DNA from: Allantophomopsis cytisporea
Lineage: Eukaryota > Ascomycota > Leotiomycetes > Phacidiales > Phacidiaceae
Assembly: GCA_024752435.1 (NCBI GenBank)
Contig: CP103023.1
Coordinates: forward strand, 248,001 to 312,000
Direction: 5' to 3'
DNA: 64,000 nucleotides
A program made the translations under genes and the position numbers. Under the pieces are notes generated by a model that saw only the letters and a program-made list of their open reading frames with translations, made no database searches and was not told where the DNA came from. Shown piece by piece: positions 10,889-22,727 of this stretch. Position 1 is the stretch's first letter. The number at the start of each line of letters is the position of its first letter.

Positions 10889-12577
10889 CTACTCCGTCCT
10901 CTTCCTGACAGGTGGCAATGCAAACCAGCAACCAAGCATGCAAGCAAAAAGACTTATAGCAATTGGATGCAAGACATACGTGCCTGAAGCCTGAGCCGCA
11001 AGACCAGTGATGAATGGTGCAACAGCACCTCCAGAGCTCCCGAAAGCAGAAATGACACTGAGAGCGCTAACCTGATCCTGCCGCCCGATCAAGCGGGAGA
11101 AGACGCTAGTAGCAGATGGGTAGATAGGACCAAGGAGAACACCAACGATGCTGACAGCCACGGCATCACCAATCACGTTGGGTATCTGCCAGACGAGTAG
11201 CTGAAACACGGCGGCGAGAACGGTGACGATGTAGACGAAGCGCTTCTCGCCGATGCGCTGGGCAAGTGAGGAGAGGAGGAAGCGGCCCAGTGTTATTCCA
11301 AACCAGAAGCCGGATGTCACGTATCCGACGGAGCTTGGGTTTCCGTCGCGGCTGGTGAGCAAGAAGGAGACGACCCAGCCAGAGATAGAGACTTCAGCAC
11401 CTTGATAGGCGAAGATGAAGAGAGCTCCCATGAGGACGACGCGTGATCTAAGGACGCCCAACATTTGCTTTAATTGAACAGAGGGTTTAGTTGAAGTTTG
11501 AGTGGCAGATCGTGAGAGCGTTGTGTTATTGGCTATCCCTGAGTTTGTGCGTTGGGGTTCAGTCAGGAGGGTTGGGGGAGGCAAGTGTTCTGCTTCATAG
11601 TTTCGGAAGGACCAGCCAGCCAGAAAGAGATTGGCTATTGTCACGCCGAGGACAAGGAGGTAGTATCTCGACCATACCAAGTGTACTTTTGTGACGAATG
11701 CAGTTGCGACGAGAGGGCCGATAGTCCCCCCTAAACCGTAAGAGCCGTGCATGGCACCCAACATCTTGGTTCCATTTTGTAAATTCGCAGCAAAGGTATT
11801 GCCCATGGCAAGGTTCATGGATTCACCGAGACCTAAGAGGAAGAAGGAAGAGGCGACAACGGGGAAGAGACCGTGACGTCCACCGGCGATAATTACTGGA
11901 ATATTTCCACAGGCAATCACTGCTTGAGCTATCATGAGTGTTTTCCCTCGTCCAAACTTCTCCCGGACCGCGTCGATAATGAAGGCCGCGAGGATAAAGC
12001 CAATGGCATTGCAGATGAAAATCATTGACACAATGGCATATCCAATATGGTAGTCTCTGCATCGGATATCAGTAGATGTTTCAAAAGGGGTTGAGAGGGA
12101 GACGCACTTCTCCATGTATGGTAACAGAGCACCAGGTGCAGAATCAGTTAAACCGTTCCCAAAATTGCACAAACAAACACTTAACATTCTATATCTGTTG
12201 ATTGGAGGGTTTGAAAAGCTCTGTAGAGCCTCTACGGCATTGTCTTCATTTTCGTGCGCTGGACTGCCTGTACTCATTTCCAAGTCTCGAGGACTAATAG
12301 GTGGAGTTTTCTGTCCGTGGGCAGGAGTCTGATAGCCTGAAGGAGTGGCCGCGCCCGACTCTGTATGAAGACTGTGACCAGTGCCCCATTGATACGATTC
12401 AAGTTCAATTGCATCTGGACTGAGTGGACCTGGACCAAGAGGGACAGCGTGATAATTTTTCGCCACTGCTTTCTGAGGAGCTGTGGGGATTGTATGTTCA
12501 ACAGTTTTGTTGGTGCCTTTACTTGTTGTTGAGGAAGATTCCACATCGATGCAGGCACCGAAGACGTGCGAAGTCAT
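10889..12577 (-). CDS. major facilitator superfamily transporter, Bsc6-like
   Basis: Single-exon gene for about 562 residues. The first 150 or so are hydrophilic, Ser/Pro/Thr-rich and probably cytosolic. They are followed by about 12 hydrophobic segments split by a central loop (about residues 340-380), the usual MFS 6+6 layout. The loop after the second membrane helix carries REKFGRGKTL, the conserved MFS motif A region. SYGLGGTIGPL and SAFGSSGGAVAPF are the matching glycine-rich half-repeats. Overall it resembles fungal transporters annotated as bypass of stop codon protein 6. The substrate is unknown, possibly a sugar or other small molecule. The frame extends 68 codons further upstream to 12781, but I chose the ATG at 12577 because the upstream part looks like leader sequence. 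Confidence 0.85.
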   Translation of the reverse strand: MTSHVFGACIDVESSSTTSKGTNKTVEHTIPTAPQKAVAKNYHAVPLGPGPLSPDAIELESYQWGTGHSLHTESGAATPSGYQTPAHGQKTPPISPRDLEMSTGSPAHENEDNAVEALQSFSNPPINRYRMLSVCLCNFGNGLTDSAPGALLPYMEKCVSLSTPFETSTDIRCRDYHIGYAIVSMIFICNAIGFILAAFIIDAVREKFGRGKTLMIAQAVIACGNIPVIIAGGRHGLFPVVASSFFLLGLGESMNLAMGNTFAANLQNGTKMLGAMHGSYGLGGTIGPLVATAFVTKVHLVWSRYYLLVLGVTIANLFLAGWSFRNYEAEHLPPPTLLTEPQRTNSGIANNTTLSRSATQTSTKPSVQLKQMLGVLRSRVVLMGALFIFAYQGAEVSISGWVVSFLLTSRDGNPSSVGYVTSGFWFGITLGRFLLSSLAQRIGEKRFVYIVTVLAAVFQLLVWQIPNVIGDAVAVSIVGVLLGPIYPSATSVFSRLIGRQDQVSALSVISAFGSSGGAVAPFITGLAAQASGTYVLHPIAISLFACMLGCWFALPPVRKRTE

Positions 12578-13682
12578 GATGGGCGAGAGATCGATTCTAG
12601 ACTTGGAGAAAGAAGTCTTTGTAGTATAGACCAATGCTAGAGGGGAGAGGGGAGATGGGAAACGAGATCTATCAGAGAGATTTGAGAGATTGAAGAAAAA
12701 GGTGAGAGATCGTGGGGTATTATGCTCATCCATACCTTGCATACGCGATAGTGGGGGATGAAGGGTTGTAGTTCTGTGCACAAGCTGTCTGCGGGTGCAT
12801 GCGTCGGTACACTAGGTAGACCCAATTGTTCCAATCCAATCTAATCCGGGGTGGTGGGGTCGCGATTATATGGAGGCGGAGAACATTGAGCTAAACTAGA
12901 AAGGGAAAGGTTATCTTGAGCTTCTTCCTCTTCTTCTCTTCTTCTCTTCCTCTTCTCTTCTTCTTCTCTTCTTCTTACTCCCGTATAGCTTGTATCGCTT
13001 GTGGCCTCAAGTCTCTGTTTGCTTACAAAGAAGCGGAGGAGATCATGCAGATGGAGCATATGGAGACGAGCATCAGGATTAACTTGACGGTATATCCTTA
13101 TTTGATTTGACCATCGGCTCTCACCTCATTCGGCTCCCGTCCTTGTCATACTTAACCCTCTCAGTATCTTGGTAATCATACTGGCATTTGTAATCCCAGT
13201 ATCACACTTGACGACTGAGTCCAGACGGCTGATGTAGCCAAGAAGGGTAACGCCGCAACTTGAGCGCCAGATATCGAGCTGCAATGGCTATTTTCCACAA
13301 TCTCTTGCTGTGGAGGCATGTATTCCGAAGTCCCTTTCTTTCTTCCCCATGCGGAGCGGGCAAAATTCCGAATTAGTAAATGGGTGAGTGTTAGCCGACA
13401 TACCGATTTGGTGCCGGCCGTGGCGTTCGTCAGAGTTGCCCTCGCCATAACATTCTTCCGGGAGAGCACAAAATAAATCTGGAGAACAGCACCACAGAGA
13501 AACCTAGAGATATTCGTCCAGTGCGCCATTGTGAATAGTAGCGGGTAGCGTCATCCAATTCTTTGTCTTTCAAGTAGCATACGATTACGATATATTCCCT
13601 CTCATAAATCACTCTATCCCCACAATTCCTGTCAATAGTCAAGTTCACATCGGCCACCTCTACACACCGCATCGCAATCGCT
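12578..13682. promoter_or_regulatory. divergent promoter region between transporter and eIF1A-like genes
   Basis: About 1.1 kb separating two divergently transcribed genes. It includes a polypyrimidine tract at 12916-12978, and the transporter leader contains several short upstream ATGs. No other gene is supported. A 117-codon minus-strand frame at 13176-13529 has no family features. Confidence 0.45.
12916..12978 (+). repeat. CTT/CTTCT polypyrimidine microsatellite
   Basis: Nearly pure C/T run with irregular cttctt and cttctct units, in the divergent promoter region. Confidence 0.85.
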
Positions 13683-14144
13683 ATGGGCAAACCAAAGCGC
13701 AACATTCTGGCTGCTGCCGAAGAGACTTCCACCCCACCTGACGCTCTGACTCCGACTCAGTCCATTGCGCGTGTGATCAAGGCACAGGGCAACAATCTCT
13801 ACTCCTGTACTTTACCGTCCGGCGCTACTTTACTTGTCGAGTTACCCTCGCGCTTTCGCAATACCATCTGGATCAAAAACGGTGGTTATGTCTTGGTGGA
13901 TCAGGTAGATGGTGATAGCAGAGAGAACAAGATTGATGGTCAAATCTTGAATGTGGTTCGCGACGAGCGAGAATGGCGCAAGGAGAAATACTGGTGAGTT
14001 TCAATGCCTCGCGGACTTCAGCGCAAATACTGATAAGTCTATAGGCCGAAGGAGTTTGTTAAGGCCCCTGCATATCCTGAGGATTCTGATGATGAAGAAT
14101 CTACGGTGGGAAAGATGCCTCCATCTGATTCCGAAGACGAATAA
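13683..14144 (+). CDS. eIF1A-like S1/OB-fold protein (EIF1AD family)
   Basis: Two exons, 13683-13993 and 14045-14144, joined across a 51-bp intron (gtgagt...atag), giving 136 residues. The N-terminus is followed by an OB fold of the S1/eIF1A type (about residues 25-95), seen in IARVIKAQGNNLYSC, LVELPSRFRNTIWI and YVLVDQVD. The C-terminus is acidic (SDDEES, SDSEDE). Length and layout match EIF1AD, a relative of translation initiation factor eIF1A reported to act in ribosome biogenesis or RNA binding, rather than eIF1A itself, which has a longer basic N-terminus. Its stop codon lies 10 bp from that of the convergent ALG3 gene, so the two 3' untranslated regions must overlap. Confidence 0.9.
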
Positions 14145-14154
14145 ATTAACGACT

Positions 14155-15672
14155 TCATTTCTCGTCGCTCGATACTTGCTCTGTCTTGGGAATATCGGCG
14201 AAATCATTGCGAGTGCCCCACCAGATACCTACGACTTGAAGTGCCAATACTCCTACTACAACTTGTGAACTCAAATTGGTACTCGGGTATACATTCCAAG
14301 CCCATTCTTGAGCTGCCCATAGGATATATTGCAAGACTGGATGCATGCCACTTCTCCACAGCAAGAATGGTGTTGCCCATGCCAACAAGGCATAGAATTG
14401 ATAATGTAATGATCTCGCAAACAACATGCCAATTACGTTTGCAGTCAGTACCGTCGTCAACATGAACTGTGGTGTAACCCTCTTCTCCACCAAACGCTGA
14501 GTTTCGGGGCCAAACGGCTCAAACGTCGCAAATATTCTGTGCAGTATTTGCGGAACTGTCTTCCCAGCTGGTCGGAGCCATCTTGTCAAAACGAAGATTA
14601 CCAGGACGCTCACATGTCCAATCAAAAGACTGATCGAGAACCCCTTACTCAAAAACGTCTCTTCACCAACAAATCGCCAATTCACCGTCCACTTGAAGAA
14701 GAATTGTCTGGAGAATTCGAAGGCTCGGCCCAGATATCCAAGTGCATTAACCGGAATGAAAGGAAGAGCAATCAAGATCTGCGCTTGTACCATGATTGAG
14801 ACCATCCTCAAACTTCCCGCAATACCTCGACACAGGAAGAGAATGACAGCGATGGCGGGCAAAGCGAGGAGAAGCGACATCTTAATCCCGAGACCCCATG
14901 TGTATGCAATGCTACCGAACGTGTAGATTCGTTTCTGGCAGGCGTAGATAGCGAGGAAGAGAAACAGAACAGCAAAGCCATCATTGAAGCATCGCAACAG
15001 GAAAATAGAATGTAGGCGTTTCGAGAGGATGAGCAGTGGAAAAACATACGGCGGAGTCTGTTTACAAACAACAAATCAAGTCAATTCAAAGCTCCCCAGT
15101 TCAAGTGACTTGCGAGTGCAATGGAAAACTCACCCTTGCCTGCCTATAAACAGCCATCACAACAGCCAATGTGCCCAAATACAGTCCCGCAAACAACATT
15201 TGCGCAAGCAGGATATTCGTGCCCGCAGACGTGAGTTTATACAATCCCGTGTAGATGTAGACATGCGCAGCCGGGTAGACCAGCGGTCCAGTACCACCGT
15301 AAAGCTTCGTGTAATCGCGCTCGCCGGCCAGGTACTGCGAGACCTGCTGCATATAGGCCTGCCAGTCGATTTCCGTATCTGTTCACCAAAATTAAGTCCC
15401 CTGTCAAATACTCATGAATAGAAGTCGCCGCCCTAGCCAATCTCACGAACCATAGCTGGCCTCGAATCTCGGGATTCAGGGATCTGCGCAGAGGGAGTCG
15501 GAGGTGAAGAGGGCAGTGGGAATGGAAACTCACAAGGAACCTTCGCAATCACCGCTGCGCACAGCACGGCGTCTGCGGCGAGCAGTAATGGCGATTGCCA
15601 TTGTGTGTGCGCTGGGTTCGTGAGGATGTCGATGCCGCGGCGGGAGAGGTCTTTGAGGGTCGGGGGAGGCAT
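14155..15672 (-). CDS. ALG3: ALG3, dolichyl-P-Man:Man5GlcNAc2-PP-dolichol alpha-1,3-mannosyltransferase
   Basis: Three exons on the minus strand: 15672-15534, 15378-15134 and 15057-14155 (introns of 155 and 76 bp), giving 428 residues, close to the usual length. The enzyme adds the first mannose on the lumenal side of the ER to the lipid-linked oligosaccharide used for N-glycosylation. It is a polytopic membrane protein. The N-terminal lumenal signature [12 protein letters not shown]...[22 protein letters not shown] holds the family's acidic residues. RCFNDGFAV and [10 protein letters not shown] are further ALG3 hallmarks. An in-frame ATG 10 codons upstream (15702) is an alternative start. 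The gene is convergent with the eIF1A-like gene and divergent from the small mitochondrial protein gene. Confidence 0.93.
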
Positions 15673-16674
15673 CTTCGTTGGTGGACGAGCTGCGTGCTGC
15701 AAGCTGGCCTGGAATGTGGTGGTGCTGTATGAAGCGCGGGAGATGAGAACACTTGACCGTTGACGGTTGACGCGCGGAATTCATTGGTGATGGACGGGAT
15801 GGGTGCGGATTACAAGGGTGTGGAACTGTCGGTGCCTGAGTTTGGAGTTCGGGGTTTGTACAGCTGAGGAAGTGTTTGCTGATGTATATGTATTTCTACT
15901 TGATTCTTCTTTGACTTCACCTTTTGCTGTTGTTGTTTGAGATTCCAGTTTTATGGATTTGAAGAATTATGTATTACCGTAGAAGTGCTTTGAGTCCTGC
16001 TTCTGTGCTAATCAGTACGCATCAATGCTCAAACCTTCATCTACACATATTATATCAATTTCTAAGCATATTTTTCCCGAGTATCCTTGATGACTGAACA
16101 AATAAGAATATACTGTTTTGATCAGTTATTTCGGAGGAATGTATTAATATCGGAAATCTTTTTTCCAACGCAAGTAGCCATTAGTAGATATTCTTTGTGA
16201 GTAAAAGCTAAAGTGTACAAATGATAAAGATAGTCAGTCTACAGCTCTCCTTAAGGTCAATAGATAAAGCAATATAGTCCTCTTGAAGTTCTTGATATGC
16301 ATACCGACCTAAGCATTCATTTCCAGTTGATCATAAAGCTCAAGATAAGTTCACGCAGAGATTTATATGATACATCATTCCTCAACATTCAATCCCAAAC
16401 GTACGAAACCCCCCGCCATTATGTCTGGACCCTAGCCTAGACCTCGGGAAATAGAGAAGCGGTGCGTCATGCAAGCCAGAAGCGGATACAGCAAGGCTGA
16501 GAGGTCCGATGCTGGAGCTCCAGTAACCAACAAGCTTCTCCCAGTCCAAATCTCTATTCTCTCGAATTCCTCAAACCATCAACTCTCATTCAAACATTCA
16601 TTCACCCTCACAACGGGCCTCAACACCAATCTCAATCCATACACAAACCATCGACAAACCCCCAAACCATCAGA
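15673..16674. other. intergenic promoter region
   Basis: About 1 kb between two divergent genes. The middle (15850-16380) is AT-rich with no open frame of interest. The 100 bp before 16675 is C/A-rich leader-like sequence. Confidence 0.45.
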
Positions 16675-17163
16675 ATGTTCCGCCTCGCCCGCGCAACAAC
16701 ACACTCCCTCCGCACAGCGCGCCCATCATCCATCCCACGCAATTCCATCTCCCTCACAGCACAATCCCACCAGCGCATAGTGTTGCCGTGCCACCGCGCA
16801 TTCAGCAACACACCAGTTCGCGCCGCGGAGAAGACATCAGCGGACGAGATCATCGAAGAAATCACCGAGCTGTACGTTCTACCTTCCCTCCCCAATTCCC
16901 TTCTCCATCCCTCTTCTCAACACCCACACTAACACCCAACAAGCTACGGCACAGCGCGCGACGAATTCGAAATCGCAACCGAAGAGACGGAGAAGGGCAC
17001 GACCTACGCCGCCGGGGACCGCGAGGCGGCGCGCGAGGAATGGGCCAAGCTGAAGGCGCGGTACGATGAGGTTGTGGGCGGGGAGCATGGGGAGGAGGTG
17101 CGGAGGCGGATTGGCGGGCGGATCCGCGAGTTGGAGAATGCGATTGGGAATTTGGAGCCTTGA
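16675..17163 (+). CDS. small probable mitochondrial helical protein, unknown function
   Basis: Two exons, 16675-16871 and 16944-17163, with a 72-bp intron that has a cactaac branch-site-like sequence; 138 residues. The first 45 or so residues are rich in Arg, Ser, Thr and Ala and lack acidic residues, ending with AFSNTPVRAAE, a typical mitochondrial presequence and cleavage region. The remainder is strongly charged and predicted helical: SADEIIEEITELYGTARDEF, then a Glu/Arg/Lys-rich helix and a final helix RIRELENAIGNLEP. I do not recognise the family. The shape resembles small conserved fungal matrix proteins. A role as an assembly factor or regulatory subunit would be guesswork. Confidence 0.75.
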
Positions 17164-17628
17164 TTTTGGAGAGCGTTAGGGACTGGATGGGTTGTGTGCC
17201 TTTTTTGAGAGGGGTGGGTGGGATGGCGTGGGATGGTGTGAGATGGGAGAGATGGCATGGAATGGATGAGGCGGGATGTTGGGTGGGGAGGGAATTGAGG
17301 ACTAGGAGGGATGTAGGAGGGGATTCGGAGATTTGGTGATGATGTATGCTATTTGATTGCATTTCATCGATGTGCTCATGGATTTATATGGAGAGGTTAG
17401 GTGATTATGATCGTCTCTCTGTCAATGATAATACCCGTTTACATGCTCTCAGCAGCTAGAGGAGCACATATAATCTCTGTACGTCGATCTCAATCATTGA
17501 GGCTAAAGCAACCAAGGTAAAAAAATAAAAAAAAGCTATCCCAGCCAGAAAACCCCCTTAGAAATACCACCAGCAATCATCCATCTAAATTTTATACCCC
17601 TCCCTACTCGCCACCCTTGATTTCAACC
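17164..17628. other. 3' intergenic region between convergent genes
   Basis: G-rich then AT-rich, no gene. It holds the 3' untranslated regions of the convergent neighbours. Confidence 0.5.
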
Positions 17629-20600
17629 TCATCTCTCAGTCGCCTTCAAAACCCCCATCCTCTTTCTCACTCGCTGAACCTTCCGAACCCTTCGGACCTT
17701 CTGAACTCCTTCAACCTTCTCCTCCTCATCAACCCCATCATTACCCATAGAGCACACTCTTCTAACTTCTTTCTTCCATCTCCTCCCCTCTGTACCCCCA
17801 TCTTCTCTTCCATCTTCCTTCTCCTCCCTCCCCTCACCCCCAACCCAGCCTAAATCGACATCCATGCCCCTCTCCTCACTCGACCCCAAACACTCCTCCA
17901 ACTCCAAGACCTCCCCTCTGGGAAACATTCCCCTCATAGTCTCCCCATCACTCCTTCCCAAAGCCCTTGGAATCGCACGCGCACTCACAGATACACTCCT
18001 CGCGCGTCGAGGTGAAGTAGAGCCATGAAGGAGCTGCGAGGCCCTGATGAAATAGCTCGGCTCATGAACAATATCTCGCATGTTCCTCTGAGGCAGCGAG
18101 TGTTCTATACGCCTTGACCTCAAAGCGGACTGAGTGACAGCCATTTGTCTTCCAGCAGTCGAAGGTTCCGAGCTTCGTCTCTTCATATCACTCTCATCAT
18201 CCCTTGGTCTTGTTTCCTGCCCTCGAGACATTTCCTGTCTTGAAAAGTCGATCTTTCTGGCTACCTCGTTAGAGAAGCTGGCTTCCCTTCGGTGGTGCTG
18301 ACTTGGTGTAGAAATATAGTTATCGAACTGTGAATCTCCATGCCCTGGTATATAATCCTCATCCGAGAATCCGAGTATATCTTCATCGACTTCCATTCGC
18401 ATACCGCTGTCATACGGTTTTCTAGGCCGCCACTCACTCTGTATTGCCCTATTGGTGGTAGAGCCTTTGAGGGTTGAGATTGATGGCTGATAGCTTGGGG
18501 TCTGAGTAGGAGATTGACTTGGTTTGAAGTACTGTTTCTCTGCTTGTTGGTTTGTGCCTGTGCGATTTTGTGTAGCTGAGAATAGTGGTGTTTCTCCGAT
18601 AAACACTGGAGGGTCTTGATGTACTGGGTTCTTGCTCAAACATCCAAATTGAGGGTTCTGCTGGTATCCCCTTCTACCATCCGAGACGCTTTTTGATCTT
18701 TGATTCCACACTGGAAATCCCTGTACTCCATGGTCCGGAGATACAAGGTGTATCTCATTGATGTTTCTGGACTCTCTCTCAAAGACGTTGGTTTCCATGA
18801 AATCTTCCAACTGCGTATCATATATGATCTGCGTGCCTGTGAGATCATACAAACCTTCCCTCTTAGAGACCTCTTCTTTCTCGTCAGAGAGTTCTCGACC
18901 ATTATCCTTCATGTCCTCATCCTCACCCTCACCCTCATCTGACATATCCTCCTCCATACTGTTGTCAAGATCATCGTCTGTATCTTCTTCATCGCTCAAC
19001 ATAACCCCTTGTTTCGGAGCTGAAAGATTTGTGACTGGCAACTCTAAATTTGTGCTCTCAACGGTTTCATTGAAAGTCACCTTGCGCTTTGGTTTCTGGA
19101 GGGTTCGAAACGATGTGACAAGTGGACGTCTCGGAAGTGTAGATGTATTATGTCTTTCCATAAGGGGTTCGACGGGAGTATGACGAGTGTTCGCACTCGC
19201 CGAGCAGAGACTTTTGTGCGTGTCATTGTCTTTAGTAAATTTACCTTTGTCTGATGATTCATCACCTCGATCAGCAACATTCAACCTTAGCGCAGTTATT
19301 TCCTTGGAGCCCCCATACATTTTCGTCACATCATCGACCGGAGGATGGCGTGGTTTTGGACATGGGGAAGTATCTTCATCCTGGCGACGAGATTCCACGA
19401 TCGTAAGTCTTCCCATTCGAGATGACAAAGGATCAACCGGTGGATTTCGAGGTCGAGATCTGCATACAGACATCATACTTCCCATATTCCCGGTAGGAAG
19501 AGCTTCTGGTCCTTCGAACCCATCTCGATGAGTGGCTACCTTCCTTATCGAGGATTTTGGACTTTGACTGGGAGGGCATGGCAAAGGAAGTCGAAACCTA
19601 GTGGGGTCGATGGAAGAAAAGAAGGAACCTCGAGTTACATTTCGATATCCGGGTGTCTTTGGCGGCTTTCGCTTTTTTGGCTCCTCGAGAAGTTCTGCTT
19701 CATTGGGATAGTTTTGGTTTGATGGCGGCGTTGAAGGTTGAGTCTCGCTGATAGGATCCTCGAGTATCATTGGCTGATCTACAAAATAACTGTTAGTCTT
19801 CAAAATATATTCTCTATTTTGTTATCAAGCATTTTAGAAGTCCCATTTTTCTAGTAGAGAGAACGTGTCACTGTACAATGATATTTGAGCCTCATTGAGC
19901 TTGGCTAGTCATAACGAAGCAGAAGAGGCTCTGTAAGTCCCAGTAACTCATACTAAATTCAATATGAAACAAATCCGACTGTACGGCTTCAGCGCAGACT
20001 TACCTTCATTTTTTTCTAAAAATTGAGGATTATCCTTATATGGTCCAAGAGACAGTCCTTCAACAGGCAAATATCGTTTCTTTGAGATTTCAGGTAACTT
20101 CTCAACGGCATCAGAATTAGATGTTAGACTTCGACTTCGACGTCTTTTAGATCTGGTCTGGCCTTTCTGTATCCCGGTAGTAGGCACACATGTGTCAATA
20201 GATTGTCGTCTTTTCTTTGATACAGGTTGTGTAGGACTGTGGAGCTTGTTGATCTGCATCAGATCATTGGAGGGAGTTTCAGGAACAGTTGCAGCCACTT
20301 CTCTTGGGTGCTTTAGATTGCGTATTATGGGTTCCCCATATAATTGAGAAGTATCAGGTCTTGGTGTCTCCAGTCTTCTGTCCGGTTGATCACCAGCTGC
20401 TTGCTTTTGACCAGCACCAAGTCTGAGTATGTCACGATCAAGTTCATCAAGCTGAGATGCATCACTTGTGATATTAGCGAGAACATAGAGAACGACGACA
20501 GAGTCGATCTAAAAGAAAGATATGATAGGAAAATATGTGTTGATAATGATGCTTTCATGCATGGTATCAAGAACTTACTGAGATTCAGCTTCATCCTCGA

Positions 20601-21066
20601 GTTGGTTATTGAGACTCTCTGATCTGGGTGATGGAGCTTGACTCTGTGGAAAGAGCTGTGTTTCCAGGATTTCAAAAGGAGCCTCTAACTTTTCATTCGG
20701 AGTGAAAGCAAGCTGTGTTTCCTGGATACGGGAGGCGTTCGAGTCTACATCTGTAGCTGAAATATCCCGTGGTTCTTGAATGGTTGGCTGCACCCGCACA
20801 TCCTGGCTCTGGGCGAGCACATCCAATGATCTCTGGACATGAGGAGATAGTACCATTCCATTGTGACTCTGATCATTAGCTCTGTGCACAAGACGGCGTT
20901 GACGCCTAACAATCCTGGAACGAGAATCGGGAGTCCTGGAAGAACAATAGAGAATAGCCTCAACAGTAGAGCGAGAAGGCCCACCACTCCTTGGCAAGGG
21001 AGGACGAGAACGAGAAGCCAGGTGAGAGGGGACTGTGGGCTTTGACTGGTGGTTAGTAGATGACAT
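17629..21066 (-). CDS. large disordered, probably nuclear protein with a short Cys/Arg/Pro repeat
   Basis: Not recognised. Proposed exons on the minus strand are 21066-20579, 20422-20004 and 19778-17629, giving 1018 residues in frame. The last intron (20003-19779) is clear. The first is uncertain: the acceptor before 20508 is stronger by eye but puts exon 2 out of frame, whereas the acceptor before 20422 keeps frame, and 20423-20508 itself reads like coding sequence in the downstream frame. The protein is Ser/Pro/Arg-rich with basic patches (KKRRQS, RSKRRRSRS) that suggest nuclear import. A long acidic run at about 564-605 contains EEDTDDD and EGEGEDEDMKD. A motif of the form C...R[NH][PT]PV[DE] occurs three times, near residues 411, 444 and 499. 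No enzyme domain is visible. Confidence 0.65.
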
Positions 21067-21774
21067 TGTGTAAGTAAGTAAGGTATAGTAAATGCTTGAT
21101 AGTAGTCTGATTGTTACGTTCTCCAAGGGGTGAACAATTGGCCTCCTTGATTGATTGTTCTCTTTGTCGGGACGGACCACTGGGGCCCGTCTAGTTCATT
21201 CGCACTCGTTACGAGTTACTCCAACTCCTTCACGACGATGGCCATGGTTATGCAGTTGAGGCTGCTTGTAGGCGCGCGCTGAAGATCAGTTTTGTGATGG
21301 ATATAGACGGCAGTGCTGTGCTGACCGCTCCGCGAGTTGCAGTCCACATACATACACTATACACTATGCACAACGGATGTACAGGTATTACAGGTCGCCA
21401 AATATGCGCAGCTGGTATGCAATCGGATCAGTGCAAGTATGCGCACAAGATATGAAGTTGGAAGTGTCCAAGACTCCAAATTCTCCTCTGGATGAGCACA
21501 ATGGTGAATGATTGCAGATATCGACGTAGGTGGCGACTATCTTAGACACAGTTCGTAGATATCCAGGGTTCCAAGTATAGGCAATGTCATTGGGTTGCAG
21601 GTCTCCGATTTGGAAGATATGCAGATTGGTTGGATGATGGAGATTGGATGTGGTGAGATTGAGCGGTTGATCAATTGATTACTTCGTAACTTCGTAAAAA
21701 ATTGAGAGTGATCGATCGATGATGGGATGAAGAGAAAGAAGGTTGTGGGGATGTCGGTGATCAATTTGATCAGT

Positions 21775-21849
21775 CAATTCGATTCATTCGATTCATTCGA
21801 TTCATTCGATTCATCGATTCATTCAATTCATTCAATTCAATTCAATTTC
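21775..21849 (+). repeat. ATTCG/ATTCA minisatellite
   Basis: Tandem 10-bp units (gattcattcg) decaying into ttcaa pentamers. Confidence 0.85.
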
Positions 21850-22442
21850 TCGTGTGGGCGAGTAACGATGCAATAGGCAATGGCGATCCCCGCCGCCAAT
21901 CCGTCACTTTGTCTCAGCAGGTTAAGCTCAATGGCAAGGCTGAGTTGAGTGGCTACGGTGGTGCGGTGGTGCGGTGATCATCTCAGGTACGAGATGGTTC
22001 ATTCAGGTACCATGCACAACACGCGCACAGCATATACGTACAAGCCGATGCCCATACATGGATACACAGATGAATGCTGAACACTTACTCTACTACTACT
22101 GTGACTGAACACTGCAGATACTCTCACACCTACTCGACCAGGTTCATGGCTCGTCGACCTCATTTCCTGCAAATTTGCCCTCAGGCACAGTAACCACCCG
22201 AAACATGAAACACGAGGGTCAAGGGGGTAGGGTTGGCGCCAATCCTATCACTTCCGTGATGCATCGTCAGCGAACCAATATCCAAGTCTTCCTCATGGCT
22301 GTGGCAGCGGAGCGGACATGGTTCAAGTTGAAGGGGGGGGCGAGGGGAGGATGATGGAGGGAAGAAAAGTGAGGGGATCTGCTGTTTACTAACGATAAGG
22401 ATGAGAGGAGAAGGGGTAGTGATGGTGAAGAAAAGTAGAAAA

Positions 22443-22466
22443 GTAAAAAAGTAAAAAAGTAAAAAA
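22443..22466 (+). repeat. GTAAAAAA tandem repeat
   Basis: Three 8-bp units. Confidence 0.8.
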
Positions 22467-22678
22467 GAATGAATTATCCATTGTCAACTGACTGTTGCCG
22501 GGAGTGCTGTGCAGAAGCAGGAATCAAGATGTTTCTACTGATTTTGAATTGTGATTGAATCTCCATCGATGCATCATAGAGAGGCTCATATAAGGTCAAA
22601 GACTAGCATGTGACTTTGTCTGACCTTCCAGTATGAAGCAGTAGTATATATGTATGTATACATGGATACATACGTAGA

Positions 22679-22727
22679 TGTTGTTAATGTTGTTGTTGTT
22701 GTTATTGTTATTGTTATTGTTATTGTA
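22679..22727 (+). repeat. TTG and TTATTG microsatellite
   Basis: GTT trinucleotides followed by four ttattg hexamers. Confidence 0.85.

Noticed and set aside
13176..13529. 117-codon minus-strand open frame between transporter and eIF1A-like genes
   Set aside because: No domain or signal. It sits in the expected promoter of the eIF1A-like gene.
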